From contig NZ_WWDL01000017.1 in assembly GCF_009848505.1 (NCBI RefSeq), forward strand, positions 45,894 through 109,893: DNA of 64,000 bases, read 5' to 3'. Numbering within the stretch: position 1 is the stretch's first letter; each line of letters starts with the position of its first letter. The DNA is from Muricoccus harenae. Lineage in GTDB: Bacteria; Pseudomonadota; Alphaproteobacteria; Acetobacterales; Acetobacteraceae. Of this stretch, positions 34,673 through 44,645 are shown in pieces. Made by a program: the position numbers and the translations under genes. The notes below the pieces were generated by a model. The model was not told the DNA's origin, ran no database searches, and saw only the letters and a program-made list of their open reading frames with translations.

Positions 34673-35230
34673 GTGATCGTCTTCCTGGATTTCGAGGCCA
34701 GCAGCCTGGGCAAGCGCGGCTTTCCCATCGAGGTCGGCTGGGTCGCGGAAGACGGGAGCGGGGAGGGCCATCTGATCCGCCCCGCCCCGGAATGGGAGGA
34801 GTGGGACGAGGCCGCCGAGCGGATCCACGGCCTCAGCCGGGACCGTTTGGAACGGGAGGGGGAGCCGCATGAGGCGGTGGCCCGCCGCATGGTCGAGGTG
34901 CTGGCCGGGCACGACCTCTATGCCTCGGCGCCCTCCTGGGATGGGCAATGGCTCAGCCGCCTGCTCCGTGCGGCCGGCCTGCCCCGGCATGCGCTGCGGC
35001 TCGGGGATACGGAGGACGTGCAGCGCATCGCCGCCCTGGAAGAGCTCGAGCGCCTGGGTGTGCCGGTCGAGGCCCGGACAGGCCTGGCCGGGCAGGTTCT
35101 GGAGGCGGCCCGCCGCGCGGAGGAGGGAGCGGGTCCGCCCGCTCACCGGGCGCTGGACGATGCGCGGCGCGAGTGGCGCATCTGGCAGGAGGTGCGCCGC
35201 CGGGCGGCGGATGCCGCCCGAACGGCATAG
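34673..35230 (+). CDS. DnaQ-like 3'-5' exonuclease
   Basis: A 185-residue DEDD-family exonuclease domain. Motif I is FLDFEASSLG with Asp6 and Glu8; the histidine motif HRALDDA near residue 160 carries the last His and Asp (DEDDh type). RIHGLS near residue 60 is the Exo-I-to-II region seen in epsilon-like proteins. It starts with GTG, 4 bases after the kgtP remnant stop. It could trim RNA or DNA ends, but no polymerase partner is nearby. Function beyond the nuclease fold is unknown. Confidence 0.8.
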   Translation: MIVFLDFEASSLGKRGFPIEVGWVAEDGSGEGHLIRPAPEWEEWDEAAERIHGLSRDRLEREGEPHEAVARRMVEVLAGHDLYASAPSWDGQWLSRLLRAAGLPRHALRLGDTEDVQRIAALEELERLGVPVEARTGLAGQVLEAARRAEEGAGPPAHRALDDARREWRIWQEVRRRAADAARTA

Positions 35231-35254
35231 CAGGATTTGCGCGAGGGCTGGCCC

Positions 35255-35896
35255 CTAGCCCCGCCCGGCCTGCAGCAGCGCGGGCCAGTCAGTGGGGCGG
35301 ATGCGGCCGATGGCCTGGAATCCCGGCGCTGCCGCAATGGGCTGGAAGGCGATGATTTCGGCCTCAGTGATGTCGGCGAAGGCCTGGCCGGCCGCATCCG
35401 CAATATTCGGCCGATGCGCCACGATCAGCGTTACGCGCCCGGGCTCCGGCGCCGTCCGCAGCATGGTCCTGAGCGCCTCCGCCTGGGGCGAGGCCGGTCC
35501 TTTCGCGAGCATCCGCCCGCCATCATTGAGCGCTCCGTCTGCCTCCGCGCCGGACAGCCCCATGAGCAGGGCTGCCTCTCGGGCGCGGCAGTACTCGCTC
35601 GTCACGATGCGCCCGACGGTTACGCCCATGTCGCGCAGAGCCGCCCCGATGTCGCGGGCGGTCCGCCGACCGGCATCGCTCAGGTTCCGCTGGGTGCCGC
35701 AATTTGAGAAGTCGATCTCCTCGGCATCCGCCTGGTGGCTCTCCGTCGCGGGGTGCCTGACATAAAGCACGAGGCCACCGCCCCGCAGCGCTGAGGCGAG
35801 TTCCGCGCCGGCGAGAAAATGGGTCGGGCCCTGGGCCAGCGCACCACTGCCGAGAAGGCCGACCAGAAGGGCCAGCAGGCTGCATTTGGCGCGCAT
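35255..35896 (-). CDS. exported histidine phosphatase family protein
   Basis: A 213-residue protein with a signal peptide (SLLALLVGLLGSGALAQ, cleavage about 22) and a histidine phosphatase domain. The active-site motif reads YVRHPATE, an RHP in place of the usual RHG, and the second catalytic His is in IVAHRPNI. The ATG at 35896 follows GGAAGGA; the frame is open 81 codons further upstream without homology. It is probably a periplasmic phosphatase of unknown substrate. It is divergent from ilvD. Confidence 0.82.
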   Translation of the reverse strand: MRAKCSLLALLVGLLGSGALAQGPTHFLAGAELASALRGGGLVLYVRHPATESHQADAEEIDFSNCGTQRNLSDAGRRTARDIGAALRDMGVTVGRIVTSEYCRAREAALLMGLSGAEADGALNDGGRMLAKGPASPQAEALRTMLRTAPEPGRVTLIVAHRPNIADAAGQAFADITEAEIIAFQPIAAAPGFQAIGRIRPTDWPALLQAGRG

Positions 35897-36138
35897 CCGT
35901 GCGTCCTTCCGAGGGATGCGCCGCCCCAGGGCGGCGGTGCCGGATATTACCCCGGTGGCATAATGGGCCGCGTTGACATGCTTGTGTTGGGCCGCCGAAG
36001 CCAGCGGCGGCAAGGCCCAGCGCACCGGGGCGATGCCCATTCCGAGGCCCGGCCGAGGCCCGCGCGCCTGCGTCGCGCCAGCGCCGTTGCCGCAGCCGGT
36101 TTGTTGCGCGATACACGCCGGCCGAGAGGACAATGCCA

Positions 36139-37863
36139 ATGCCGGACAACACCTGGGACAAGTCCCGCCTTCCCAGCCGCCACGTGACGGTTGGCCCCGA
36201 GCGCGCCCCGCACCGCAGCTACTACTATGCGATGGGCCTTACCGAGGAGGAGATCGCCCAGCCGCTGATCGGCGTGGCGACCTGCTGGAACGAGGCCGCG
36301 CCCTGCAACATCGCGCTCAGCCGCCAGGCGCAGAGCGTGAAGACTGGCGTGAAGCAGGCGCATGGCACACCGCGCGAATTCACCACCATTACGGTGACCG
36401 ACGGCATTGCCATGGGTCACCAGGGCATGAAGTCCTCTCTCGCCAGCCGTGACGCCATCGCGGATACGGTCGAGCTGACCATGCGCGGCCATTGCTATGA
36501 CGCGATGGTCGGGCTGGCCGGCTGCGACAAGTCGCTGCCCGGCATGATGATGGCCATGCTGCGCCTGAACGTGCCCAGCGTGTTCATGTATGGCGGCTCC
36601 ATCCTGCCCGGCACCTATAAGGGCCGCGACGTGACGGTGGTGGACGTGTTCGAGGCCGTGGGCATGCATGCCGCCGGCAACATGTCCGACGAGGACCTGC
36701 ACGCGCTGGAATGCGTGGCCTGCCCGAGCGCCGGCGCCTGCGGCGGCCAGTTCACGGCCAACACCATGGCCACCGTGTCTGAGGCGATCGGCCTTGCTCT
36801 CCCCGGCTCCGCCGGCGCCCCGGCGCCCTATGAGGACCGCGACAAGTGGGCTGTGGAATCCGGCAAGGCCGTGATGGAGCTGCTGCGGAAGAACATTCGC
36901 CCGCGCGACATCGTCACCAAGGAGTCGCTCTATAACGCGGCGCTGATCGTGGGCGCCACGGGCGGCTCCACCAATGCCGGGCTGCACCTGCCCGCGATGG
37001 CGCATGAAGCGGGGATCAGCTTCACGCTGCAGGACGTGGCCGAGATCATGCGCAAGGCGCCCTATATCGGCGACCTGAAGCCGGGCGGCCGCTACGTGGC
37101 CTTCGATGTCTATAAGATCGGCGGCATTCCGGTCATCGTGAAGGCGCTGCTCGACGCAGGGTTGCTGCATGGCGACTGCATGACCGTGACCGGCAAGTCC
37201 CTGGCGGAGAACCACCGGGAGGTGATCTTCCCCAAGGACCAGGACGTGATCCGCCCGGTCTCCAACCCACTCTCCGAGACGGGCGGCGTGGTCGGGCTGA
37301 AGGGCAATCTCGCCCCGGACGGAGCCATCGTGAAGATCGCCGGCATGAAGGAGCTTCGCTTCGAGGGCACGGCGCTGTGCTTCGACTGCGAGGAGGATGC
37401 CTTCGCCGCCGTCGACCAGCGCGCCTACAAGCCGGGCGACGTCATCATTATCCGCTACGAGGGCCCGAAGGGCGGTCCCGGCATGCGCGAGATGCTCTCC
37501 ACCACGGCCGCGCTGTATGGCCAGGGCATGGGCGGGGAGGTCGCGCTCATCACGGACGGCCGCTTCTCCGGCGCCACCCGCGGGTTCTGCATCGGCCATG
37601 TGGGGCCGGAAGCTGCGGTGGGCGGCCCCATCGCCCTGCTGCAGAACGGCGACCGCATCATCATCGACGCGGAGAAGGGCACGATCGATGTAGACCTCCC
37701 CGATGAAGAGATGGCGAAGCGGAAGGCGGCCTGGAGGCCGCGGGGCACGGACTACAATGCCGGCGCGCTGTGGAAGTATGCGCAGCTGGTCGGCCCGGCC
37801 CATCTTGGCGCCGTGACCCATCCGGGTGGCGCCGCCGAGACCCACGTCTACGCCGACATCTGA
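36139..37863 (+). CDS. ilvD: dihydroxy-acid dehydratase
   Basis: A 574-residue IlvD, normal length. It dehydrates 2,3-dihydroxy acids to 2-oxoacids in valine, isoleucine and pantothenate synthesis. Three cysteines placed for a [2Fe-2S] cluster are seen: [11 protein letters not shown] (Cys56), AGCDKS (Cys129) and AGACGG (Cys201). A second ATG two codons upstream exists (36133), but GAGAGG is better spaced for this one. It stands alone, 69 bases before pdxA. It is divergent from the histidine phosphatase. Confidence 0.93.
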   Translation: MPDNTWDKSRLPSRHVTVGPERAPHRSYYYAMGLTEEEIAQPLIGVATCWNEAAPCNIALSRQAQSVKTGVKQAHGTPREFTTITVTDGIAMGHQGMKSSLASRDAIADTVELTMRGHCYDAMVGLAGCDKSLPGMMMAMLRLNVPSVFMYGGSILPGTYKGRDVTVVDVFEAVGMHAAGNMSDEDLHALECVACPSAGACGGQFTANTMATVSEAIGLALPGSAGAPAPYEDRDKWAVESGKAVMELLRKNIRPRDIVTKESLYNAALIVGATGGSTNAGLHLPAMAHEAGISFTLQDVAEIMRKAPYIGDLKPGGRYVAFDVYKIGGIPVIVKALLDAGLLHGDCMTVTGKSLAENHREVIFPKDQDVIRPVSNPLSETGGVVGLKGNLAPDGAIVKIAGMKELRFEGTALCFDCEEDAFAAVDQRAYKPGDVIIIRYEGPKGGPGMREMLSTTAALYGQGMGGEVALITDGRFSGATRGFCIGHVGPEAAVGGPIALLQNGDRIIIDAEKGTIDVDLPDEEMAKRKAAWRPRGTDYNAGALWKYAQLVGPAHLGAVTHPGGAAETHVYADI

Positions 37864-37932
37864 CGGGGACGGGGCAGCCATGATCCGCGCATGGGATGTG
37901 GCGCGGATCGGCGGTGTGCCAGTCTCGCCGGC

Positions 37933-38961
37933 ATGAGCACCGCGCCGCCCCCCGGGCCGCCCCTTGCGCTGACCATGGGAGACCCCGCCGGCATCGGCGG
38001 GGAGCTGACCCTGGCGGCCTGGGCGCGGCTGCGGCGGGACGGGCCCGCCTTTGTGGCGCTGGACGATCCCTCGCGGCTGACCGCGCTGGCCACGCGGCTG
38101 GGCTGGGAGGTTCCCATCGCCCAGGTGGCCGGGCCCGAGGAGGCGGCCGCCGTCTTCCCGAATTGCCTGCCGGTGATGACCATCCGCCTGCCTGCGCCCT
38201 GCATTCCGGGCCGGCCGGATCCCGCCAATGCTCCCGCCGTGCTCGGCTCCATCGAAAGGGCGGTGGCATTGGCGCAGTCGGGCCGGGCCAGCGCGGTGGT
38301 CACCAATCCGATCAGCAAGGCGACGCTCTACCGCACTGGCTTCGCCTTCCCCGGCCATACCGAGTTCCTGGGCGCCCTGACCGGCACAGCGGAGCCGCCG
38401 GTGATGCTGCTGGCCTCGCCCATGCTGCGGGTGGTGCCGGTCACCATCCACGTCTCGCTGCGCCGGGCGCTCGATACACTGACGACCGCCGAAATCATCC
38501 GCACCGGGCTGGCTCTGGCCCGCGGGCTGCGCGAGGGCTTCGGCATCGCGGCGCCGCGCATCGCCGTCGCCGGGCTCAACCCCCATGCGGGGGAGGACGG
38601 CGCGATGGGCGACGAGGAGCCCCGCCTCGTCGTCCCGGCCATCGAAGCGCTGCGCGCCGAGGGGGTGGAGGCCTTCGGCCCGTTGCCCCCTGACACCATG
38701 TTCACCGCCCGCGCCCGCCAGACCTATGATGCGGCCCTCTGCCTCTACCACGATCAGGCGCTGATCCCGATCAAGACGCTGGACATGGATGGCGGCGTGA
38801 ACGTCACCCTGGGGCTACCCATCGTGCGGACCTCGCCCGACCATGGTACCGCCTTCGGCATTGCGGGCCAGGGCATCGCCGACCCGGGCAGCCTGATTGC
38901 CGCCCTCCGCCTCGCAGCCGACATGGCCGCGAGGCGCCATCCGAAGGCCGCCGCCGAATGA
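37933..38961 (+). CDS. pdxA: 4-hydroxythreonine-4-phosphate dehydrogenase
   Basis: A 342-residue PdxA. It oxidises 4-phosphohydroxy-L-threonine with NAD(P) in vitamin B6 synthesis. Signatures are [13 protein letters not shown] at the N-terminus, [16 protein letters not shown] with a metal-binding His, [17 protein letters not shown] and [13 protein letters not shown]. The product, an aminoketone phosphate, is the substrate of PdxJ encoded by the next gene, whose start overlaps its stop (ATGA). Confidence 0.95.
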   Translation: MSTAPPPGPPLALTMGDPAGIGGELTLAAWARLRRDGPAFVALDDPSRLTALATRLGWEVPIAQVAGPEEAAAVFPNCLPVMTIRLPAPCIPGRPDPANAPAVLGSIERAVALAQSGRASAVVTNPISKATLYRTGFAFPGHTEFLGALTGTAEPPVMLLASPMLRVVPVTIHVSLRRALDTLTTAEIIRTGLALARGLREGFGIAAPRIAVAGLNPHAGEDGAMGDEEPRLVVPAIEALRAEGVEAFGPLPPDTMFTARARQTYDAALCLYHDQALIPIKTLDMDGGVNVTLGLPIVRTSPDHGTAFGIAGQGIADPGSLIAALRLAADMAARRHPKAAAE

Positions 38962-39689
38962 CCCCGATCCGCCTCGGCGTAAACGTCGATCACGTCGCCA
39001 CCCTGCGCAACGCCCGTGGCGGCTCGCATCCGGATCCCCTGGCGGCCGCCCGCCTGGCCCTGGCGAATGGTGCCGACAGCATCACGATCCACCTGCGGGA
39101 GGACCGCCGGCACATCCGCGACGCCGATTGCCACGCCATGCGGGAGGCGCTGACCGCGCCCATCAACCTGGAAATGGCGGCGACCGCCGAGATGCAGGCG
39201 ATCGCGACCGCCCTGCGCCCCCATGCCTGCTGCCTCGTCCCGGAGCGGCGGGCCGAGTTGACCACCGAGGGCGGGCTGGACGCGGCCGGGCAGGCGGAGG
39301 CCCTGGCGCCGGTCGTCGCCGCGCTGAATGGCGCCGGGATCCGAGTCTCCCTCTTCCTCGATCCGGACCTGCGCCAGCTGGAGGCCGCCGCACGCCTCGG
39401 GGCCCGGGCGGTGGAACTGCATACCGGCACCTTCTGCGAGGCAGCCCCCGGCGTGGCACGGAACCGGGAGCTGGCGCGGCTGGTGGCGGCGGCGCGGCAG
39501 GTCGCGTCCCTCGGGATGGAATGCCATGCGGGCCATGGCCTTGACTACGACACTGCCCCCTTGTTGGCCGCCGTGCCGGAGGTGGTGGAGCTGAACATCG
39601 GCCACTTCCTTATGGGGCAGGCGCTGTTCGAGGGCCTTCCCGCCGCCGTGGCCCAGATGCGACGCGTCATGGAGGAGGCCCGCCGATGA
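38958..39689 (+). CDS. pdxJ: pyridoxine 5'-phosphate synthase
   Basis: A 243-residue PdxJ of typical length. It condenses the PdxA product with 1-deoxyxylulose 5-phosphate to pyridoxine 5'-phosphate. [17 protein letters not shown] at the N-terminus and [13 protein letters not shown] and [13 protein letters not shown] near the C-terminus are the diagnostic motifs. Translational coupling joins it both to pdxA upstream and to the dioxygenase downstream (both ATGA overlaps), so the three are made together. Confidence 0.95.
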   Translation: MTPIRLGVNVDHVATLRNARGGSHPDPLAAARLALANGADSITIHLREDRRHIRDADCHAMREALTAPINLEMAATAEMQAIATALRPHACCLVPERRAELTTEGGLDAAGQAEALAPVVAALNGAGIRVSLFLDPDLRQLEAAARLGARAVELHTGTFCEAAPGVARNRELARLVAAARQVASLGMECHAGHGLDYDTAPLLAAVPEVVELNIGHFLMGQALFEGLPAAVAQMRRVMEEARR

Positions 39690-40396
39690 GCCCGCTCGCC
39701 TGCCCAATTGCCGCCACCGGCTATGCCCCACTCTCGGGCGCAGAGACCCGCACGGCCTTCGATCCGGCGGGCGCTGCCCTCTCAGGCGCCGAATGGGCGC
39801 GCTTCGCGGCAAGCTGGGACGACCTCCGCCCGGACGGCTTCATGGCAGATGGCGGTCGCTACCGCCTTCGCCGCCATGCCGTCTATGCCGCAGCTCCGGG
39901 CGGGCCGCTCGTCCGCGGACCGCACCAGCCGCATTTCCAGGCGCGGGCCTATAACCAGCTGAACGGCGGCATCGAGCGCTGGTTCGAGCCCGTCGCGCCG
40001 GAGACGGGCGAGGGGCCAGCCCTGACCGCCCTGCTCGCCGGCGCCCGCGGCGTCTTCGAGGAACTGGCGCCGGGCGCCGCCTGGCATGTCGAGGTGCACC
40101 AGTTCCGTATCGAGGCCCGGCCGGACGAGGCCGGACGGCCCACCCCCGAGGGGATGCATGCGGACGGGGTGGACTATGTGATGGTGATGATGGTCGGGCG
40201 GGAGAATGTCGAGGGCGGCGTCACCGGCATCCAGATCGACGGGCGCCAGGAGGCAAGCTTCACCCTCTCATCCCCCTGCGACGCGGTGCTGCTGGACGAC
40301 CGCCGGGTGATGCATGGCGTCACCCCGATCCACCCGCTGGACCCGGCGCGCCCCGGTCACCGGGACGTGCTGGTCCTCACCTTCGCCCGCCGCTGA
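39686..40396 (+). CDS. 2-oxoglutarate/Fe(II) dioxygenase (PF10014), coupled to pdxAJ
   Basis: A 236-residue protein of the PF10014 2OG-Fe oxygenase family. The iron triad is visible: His158 and Asp160 in [10 protein letters not shown] and His210 in [10 protein letters not shown], with Arg226 (PGHRDVLVL) as the probable 2-oxoglutarate salt bridge. Members of the group include IDO-type enzymes that hydroxylate free amino acids such as L-isoleucine. It is the third gene of pdxA-pdxJ, overlapping pdxJ by 4 bases. Its substrate is unknown; an aliphatic amino acid is the family expectation. Confidence 0.85.
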   Translation: MSPLACPIAATGYAPLSGAETRTAFDPAGAALSGAEWARFAASWDDLRPDGFMADGGRYRLRRHAVYAAAPGGPLVRGPHQPHFQARAYNQLNGGIERWFEPVAPETGEGPALTALLAGARGVFEELAPGAAWHVEVHQFRIEARPDEAGRPTPEGMHADGVDYVMVMMVGRENVEGGVTGIQIDGRQEASFTLSSPCDAVLLDDRRVMHGVTPIHPLDPARPGHRDVLVLTFARR

Positions 40397-40402
40397 GCGG
40401 GC

Positions 40403-41173
40403 CTAAGCCGCCAGGTCGAAGAGCACAGGCGCGTGGTCCGAGGGGCTTTCCTCGGACCGCGCCACCAGATCCACCGAGGCGCCAGTCAGCCGCTCCGCCA
40501 GCTCCGCGCTCAGCAACGCGTGGTCGATCCGCAGGCCCCGGTTGGCTTCGAAGGAAGCGCCATAGTCCCAGTAGGTCCAGGGCGCGTCCTTGGGATGCAA
40601 TGCGCGCAGCGCGTCGGTCATGCCGAGATGCGTGATGGCACGGAAAGCAGCCCGCGTTTCCGGCCGCACCAGCGCATCGGTCGGGGGCAGGGCGCCCGGC
40701 GCGAGGTCCTCATCGGTCGGGCAGACGTTGAAGTCGCCCAGCACGGCGTAAGGGGTGAAGGAATCCAGCCGCTCCGCCACCCGCATCCGCAGGCGCTCCA
40801 TCCAGGCAAGCTTGTAGGCATAGCCATCCGCGCCGCCGGAATTGCCGTTGGGCAGGTAGATGCCGGCGATGTTCATGCCCTCGGCCTTCACCTCGATGAA
40901 GCGGGCATGGGTATCCTCGTCCCCGCCGGGCAGGGCCTCGTCCACCACCTCGAAGGGAATGCGGGCGATCACCGCGACGCCATTGCGCCCGCCATGCTGG
41001 CCCACGGCATGGGCGCGGTAGCCGAGGTCGGCCACCTCCATGCCCGGAAATTCCTCGGTCTTGCACTTCAGTTCCTGAAGGAAGACGAGGTCGGGCGAAT
41101 GCCGCTCCAGCAGGCGCCGCAGATGCGGCATCCGCTTGCGGCCCGAATTCACGTTGAAGGTGCAGAGGCGCAA
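40403..41173 (-). CDS. xthA: exodeoxyribonuclease III
   Basis: A 256-residue EEP-fold nuclease. FLQELKCK carries the metal-binding Glu, GDFNVCPTDEDL the catalytic Asp/Asn, and SDHAPV the C-terminal Asp-His pair. It is an AP endonuclease and 3'-5' exonuclease in base-excision repair. It starts MRLCTFNVNSG, as in the family. It is convergent with the dioxygenase (stops 6 bases apart) and 8 bases downstream of the A-type carrier gene, so those two are co-transcribed. Confidence 0.92.
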   Translation of the reverse strand: MRLCTFNVNSGRKRMPHLRRLLERHSPDLVFLQELKCKTEEFPGMEVADLGYRAHAVGQHGGRNGVAVIARIPFEVVDEALPGGDEDTHARFIEVKAEGMNIAGIYLPNGNSGGADGYAYKLAWMERLRMRVAERLDSFTPYAVLGDFNVCPTDEDLAPGALPPTDALVRPETRAAFRAITHLGMTDALRALHPKDAPWTYWDYGASFEANRGLRIDHALLSAELAERLTGASVDLVARSEESPSDHAPVLFDLAA

Positions 41174-41181
41174 GGGAGCGA

Positions 41182-41526
41182 TCAGCCGACCGAGAAGGAA
41201 ACGCCGCAGCCGCAGCCGGAAACCGCCACTGGGTTCCGCACGACGAAATGAGCGCCGATCAACTCATCCGCCCAGTGCAGTTCTGCCCCCCGCAGCAGGT
41301 CCAGCGAGACCGGATCAATGAAGACCCGGCCTTCGACCACCAGGTCATCCGGCTCCGGCGCATCGACCAGGTCGAACTTGTACTGGAAGCCGGAACAGCC
41401 GCCGGCCTCGACGCCGAGGCGCAGCCCGGCATCCGGGCGGCCCTGCGCCACCGCGATCTCCGCCACCTGCGCAAGGGCGGCGGGGGTGACCGAGAAGGGA
41501 GCGGGAAGGGAGCTGCCATCCGGCAT
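41182..41526 (-). CDS. A-type iron-sulfur carrier (IscA/ErpA-like)
   Basis: A 114-residue HesB/IscA-fold protein. The three conserved cysteines are in AGGCSGFQY (Cys44) and SGCGCG (Cys105, Cys107). It carries [2Fe-2S] or [4Fe-4S] clusters to apo-enzymes; ilvD nearby is one possible client. The ATG at 41526 gives the usual length; the upstream extension is unrelated. It is divergent from dgt and followed by xthA. Confidence 0.9.
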   Translation of the reverse strand: MPDGSSLPAPFSVTPAALAQVAEIAVAQGRPDAGLRLGVEAGGCSGFQYKFDLVDAPEPDDLVVEGRVFIDPVSLDLLRGAELHWADELIGAHFVVRNPVAVSGCGCGVSFSVG

Positions 41527-41701
41527 GGGGAACCTCGTGCGAAGGGCGTGTCGCCAGGGAAGATAGGGTGTGGCGTCGCATTCTCCAACGCGCGCCAGCC
41601 TTGCCGCTGCCGCAGGCCGGGTGCTACGGCCCGGCCACGCCATGGATGACCCCTCGACCACCCCCGCCGCGACGGATGGCCTGCCCCCCATGGCGGGGGG
41701 C

Positions 41702-42868
41702 ATGGCACGCCCGCCGCATGAGCTGGCCCCCTGGGCGGTACAGCCCGGCCGTTCTCGCGGGCGGCTGTACCCTGAGGACTCGGGCGGCGGTCGCTCGCCC
41801 TATCAGCGGGATCGGGACCGGATCATCCATTGCACCGCCTTCCGCCGGCTTCAGTACAAGACTCAGGTCTTCGTCTATCATGAGGGCGACGCCTTCCGGA
41901 CCCGGCTGACCCATTCGATCGAGGTGGCGCAGATCGCCCGCTCCCTCGCCCGGCAGCTGCATCTGGACGAGGATCTCGCCGAAGCCCTGGCACTGGCCCA
42001 TGACCTCGGCCACCCCCCCTTCGGCCATGCCGGCGAGGAGGCGCTGAACGGGGTGATGCGGGCCTGGGGCGGCTATGACCACAATGCCCAGTCGCTGAAG
42101 GCGGTGACCCTGCTGGAGCACCGTTACGCGGGCTTCGACGGCCTCAACCTGACTTGGGAGACGCTCGAGGGGCTGGCCAAGCACAATGGCCCGCTGCGCC
42201 GCCCGCCGCCCTATATTGCCGAGTATTCCGCCCGGCACGACCTCGAACTGCATTGCCATGCCAGCGCCGAGGCTCAGGCTGCCGCCATCGCGGACGACAT
42301 CGCCTACAACAACCATGACCTCGATGACGGCCTTCGCGCCGGTCTCTTCACGCTGGAGGAGGCCTGCAACCTGCCGCTCGTCGCCATGGCGCGCGACCAG
42401 GCCATGGCCGTCCTCCCGGCCGATGTCCCCGCCGACCGGATCGGCAGCGAGATCATCCGCCGCGTGATCAACCTGATGATCACCGATGTGGTGGAGGAGA
42501 CGCGCCGCCGCATCGCGCTGCTGAAGCCGAAGGACGTATCGGATATCCGCAAGGCGACGCAGCCGGTGGTCTTCTTCTCCGACCGCATGCGCGCGCTGAA
42601 CCAGGAGACGCGCGACTTCCTGTTCGGCCGCATGTATCGCCACTGGCGCGTCAACCGCACCTCGCTGAAGTCCAAGCGTGTGCTGCAGGTGATGTTCGCC
42701 CTGCTGCACGGCCAGCCCGACATGCTGCCGCCCGCCTGGTCGGCGCGGGCCGGGGAGCCGGGCTCGGCCTCGGCGGCGCGCGCCGTCTGCGACTGGCTGG
42801 CCGGCATGACCGACAAGTTCGCCCTTGAAGAGCACCGTCGCCTGACGGACCCCAACATTCCCGGCTGA
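41702..42868 (+). CDS. dgt: deoxyguanosinetriphosphate triphosphohydrolase-like HD protein
   Basis: A 388-residue dGTPase-family protein. The HD domain appears as TRLTHSIEVAQIARSLA and AHDLGHPPFGHAGEEAL; the conserved SPYQRDRDRIIHCTAFRRL lies N-terminal. It cleaves dNTPs to the nucleoside and triphosphate, regulating the dNTP pool. The start is uncertain: the frame is open to 41570, with ATGs at 41642, 41690 and 41702; the last is preceded by GCGGGGGGC and fits the family. argS begins 7 bases after the stop, so they are co-transcribed. Confidence 0.88.
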   Translation: MARPPHELAPWAVQPGRSRGRLYPEDSGGGRSPYQRDRDRIIHCTAFRRLQYKTQVFVYHEGDAFRTRLTHSIEVAQIARSLARQLHLDEDLAEALALAHDLGHPPFGHAGEEALNGVMRAWGGYDHNAQSLKAVTLLEHRYAGFDGLNLTWETLEGLAKHNGPLRRPPPYIAEYSARHDLELHCHASAEAQAAAIADDIAYNNHDLDDGLRAGLFTLEEACNLPLVAMARDQAMAVLPADVPADRIGSEIIRRVINLMITDVVEETRRRIALLKPKDVSDIRKATQPVVFFSDRMRALNQETRDFLFGRMYRHWRVNRTSLKSKRVLQVMFALLHGQPDMLPPAWSARAGEPGSASAARAVCDWLAGMTDKFALEEHRRLTDPNIPG

Positions 42869-42875
42869 GCACGAC

Positions 42876-44645
42876 ATGAATGATGACATCTTCCGCACGA
42901 TCCGCGACGCGGTCGTGACCGAGCTCCGCGAGCTTCTGCCCGACCTGCCCGAGGAGCTGCTGGCAAGGGTGCTGATAGAGCCGCCGCGCGATGCGTCCCA
43001 TGGCGACATGGCGACGAACGCGGCGCTGGTGGTGTCCAAGCCCGCGCGCCAGCCGCCGCAGAAGGTGGCGCAGGCACTGGCGGAGCGTCTGGCCGCGCGG
43101 GACGGTATCGCGAGTGCCGCTCCGGCGGGGCCGGGTTTCGTGAATTTGCGCCTGGAGGAGTCGCTGCTGCGCGCGCAGGTGCCGGTGATCCTTCGGGCCG
43201 GCGAGTCCTTCGGCAATGGCACCACGGGCGGCGGCCGCAAGGTGGATGTGGAGTACGTCTCCGCGAATCCGACCGGTCCGATGCATGTCGGCCATTGCCG
43301 CGGCGCCGTGGTGGGCGATGCGCTGGCAAACCTTCTTACCAAGGCCGGCTGGAGCGTCACGAAGGAGTACTACATCAACGACGCCGGCGCGCAGGTGCAG
43401 GCGCTCGGCTGGGCAGCCTATTGGCGCTACCTTGAGGCGCTCGGCACTCCGCTGACGGAGGAACAGTTTTCCGAGGGCGTTCCGGGTGGCCTGCAGTATC
43501 GCGGCGAATATCTTCTGCCGGTTGGCCATGCGCTGAAGGAGAAGTACGGCGACGCGCTCGCGCCGGGCGCGAGGCCGGCCGATCCATCCCTCTGGCTCGA
43601 CACCGTTCGCGACTTCACGGTGGATGCGATGATGGCCGAGATCCGCGAAGATCTCGCGGCGCTCGGCGTGCGGCACGATGTCTTCATCAGCGAGGCCGAG
43701 TTGGTGAAGAGCGGCGCCGCCGATCGCGCCATTGCCGATCTCGCCGCGCGCGGCCTCGTCTATGAAGGCGTGCTGGAGCCACCCAAGGGCAAGCTTCCGG
43801 ATGACTGGGAGCCGCGCGAGCAGACGCTGTTCCGCTCCACCGAATTCGGCGACGACGTGGATCGCCCGCTGCGCAAGAGCGACGGCAGCAACACCTATTT
43901 CGCTAATGACATCGGCAACCATGCCGACAAGATCGCGCGCGGCTTCGATGAGCTGGTGCAGGTCTGGGGGGCGGATCATGGCGGCTACGTGCCGCGCATG
44001 AAAGCCGCCGTCGCCGCGATCTCCGTCGACCGGCCGGTGCCGCTGGATGTAGTGCTGACGCAGATCGTGAAGGTGGTGAAGGGCGGCCAGCCTGTGCGCA
44101 TGTCCAAGCGCGCCGGCACCTATGTCACCCTCCGCGACCTGATCGACGAGGTGGGGCGCGACGCCGTGCGCTTCACCATGCTGACGCGCAAATCCGACGC
44201 GCAGATGGAGTTCGACCTCGACGCCGTGGTCCAGCAGTCGCGCGACAATCCGGTCTTCTATGTCCAGTACGCGCATGCCCGCTGCCGGAGTGTGCTGCGC
44301 CAGGTGCAGGACCCCGCGCCGGCCGATCTGGCGGCGGCGCCGCTGGAGGCACTGACCGATCCGGCCGAGATGACGCTCATCCGCCGCCTCTCCGCTTGGC
44401 CGCGCACGGTGGAAGGTGCGGCCCTCGCGCGGGAGCCGCACCGGATCGCGTTCTTTCTCCATGACTTGGCCGCCGACTTTCATCTACTGTGGAACCGGGG
44501 GCGCGAGGACGCGACCTTGCGTTTCATCCGGGATGGGGAACCGGAGGCCACGCGCGCGAGGCTTGCCCTTGTGGCGGCCACGGCCATGGTCATCCGCTCA
44601 GGACTCGCGGTGATGGGGGTGACACCCGTCGAGGAGATGCGGTGA
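42876..44645 (+). CDS. argS: arginyl-tRNA synthetase
   Basis: A 589-residue class I synthetase. The HIGH motif is HVGH in SANPTGPMHVGHCRGAVV and the second motif is RMSKRAG. The N-terminal Add1 domain (about 1-110) and C-terminal anticodon-binding domain (about 465-589, containing the YVQYAHARCRSV element) are present. It starts 7 bases after dgt. Its stop overlaps the GTG start of the SPOR-domain gene (GTGA). Confidence 0.95.
   Translation: MNDDIFRTIRDAVVTELRELLPDLPEELLARVLIEPPRDASHGDMATNAALVVSKPARQPPQKVAQALAERLAARDGIASAAPAGPGFVNLRLEESLLRAQVPVILRAGESFGNGTTGGGRKVDVEYVSANPTGPMHVGHCRGAVVGDALANLLTKAGWSVTKEYYINDAGAQVQALGWAAYWRYLEALGTPLTEEQFSEGVPGGLQYRGEYLLPVGHALKEKYGDALAPGARPADPSLWLDTVRDFTVDAMMAEIREDLAALGVRHDVFISEAELVKSGAADRAIADLAARGLVYEGVLEPPKGKLPDDWEPREQTLFRSTEFGDDVDRPLRKSDGSNTYFANDIGNHADKIARGFDELVQVWGADHGGYVPRMKAAVAAISVDRPVPLDVVLTQIVKVVKGGQPVRMSKRAGTYVTLRDLIDEVGRDAVRFTMLTRKSDAQMEFDLDAVVQQSRDNPVFYVQYAHARCRSVLRQVQDPAPADLAAAPLEALTDPAEMTLIRRLSAWPRTVEGAALAREPHRIAFFLHDLAADFHLLWNRGREDATLRFIRDGEPEATRARLALVAATAMVIRSGLAVMGVTPVEEMR

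Noticed and set aside
35973..35978. A TTGACA hexamer upstream of ilvD as a -35 box
   Set aside because: No acceptable -10 hexamer (CGAAGC) at 17 bases, so a promoter call would be chance.
35947..38751. A 934-codon minus-strand open frame over ilvD and pdxA
   Set aside because: Shadow of two well-recognised enzymes; composition is His/Gly/Arg-rich without any fold motif.
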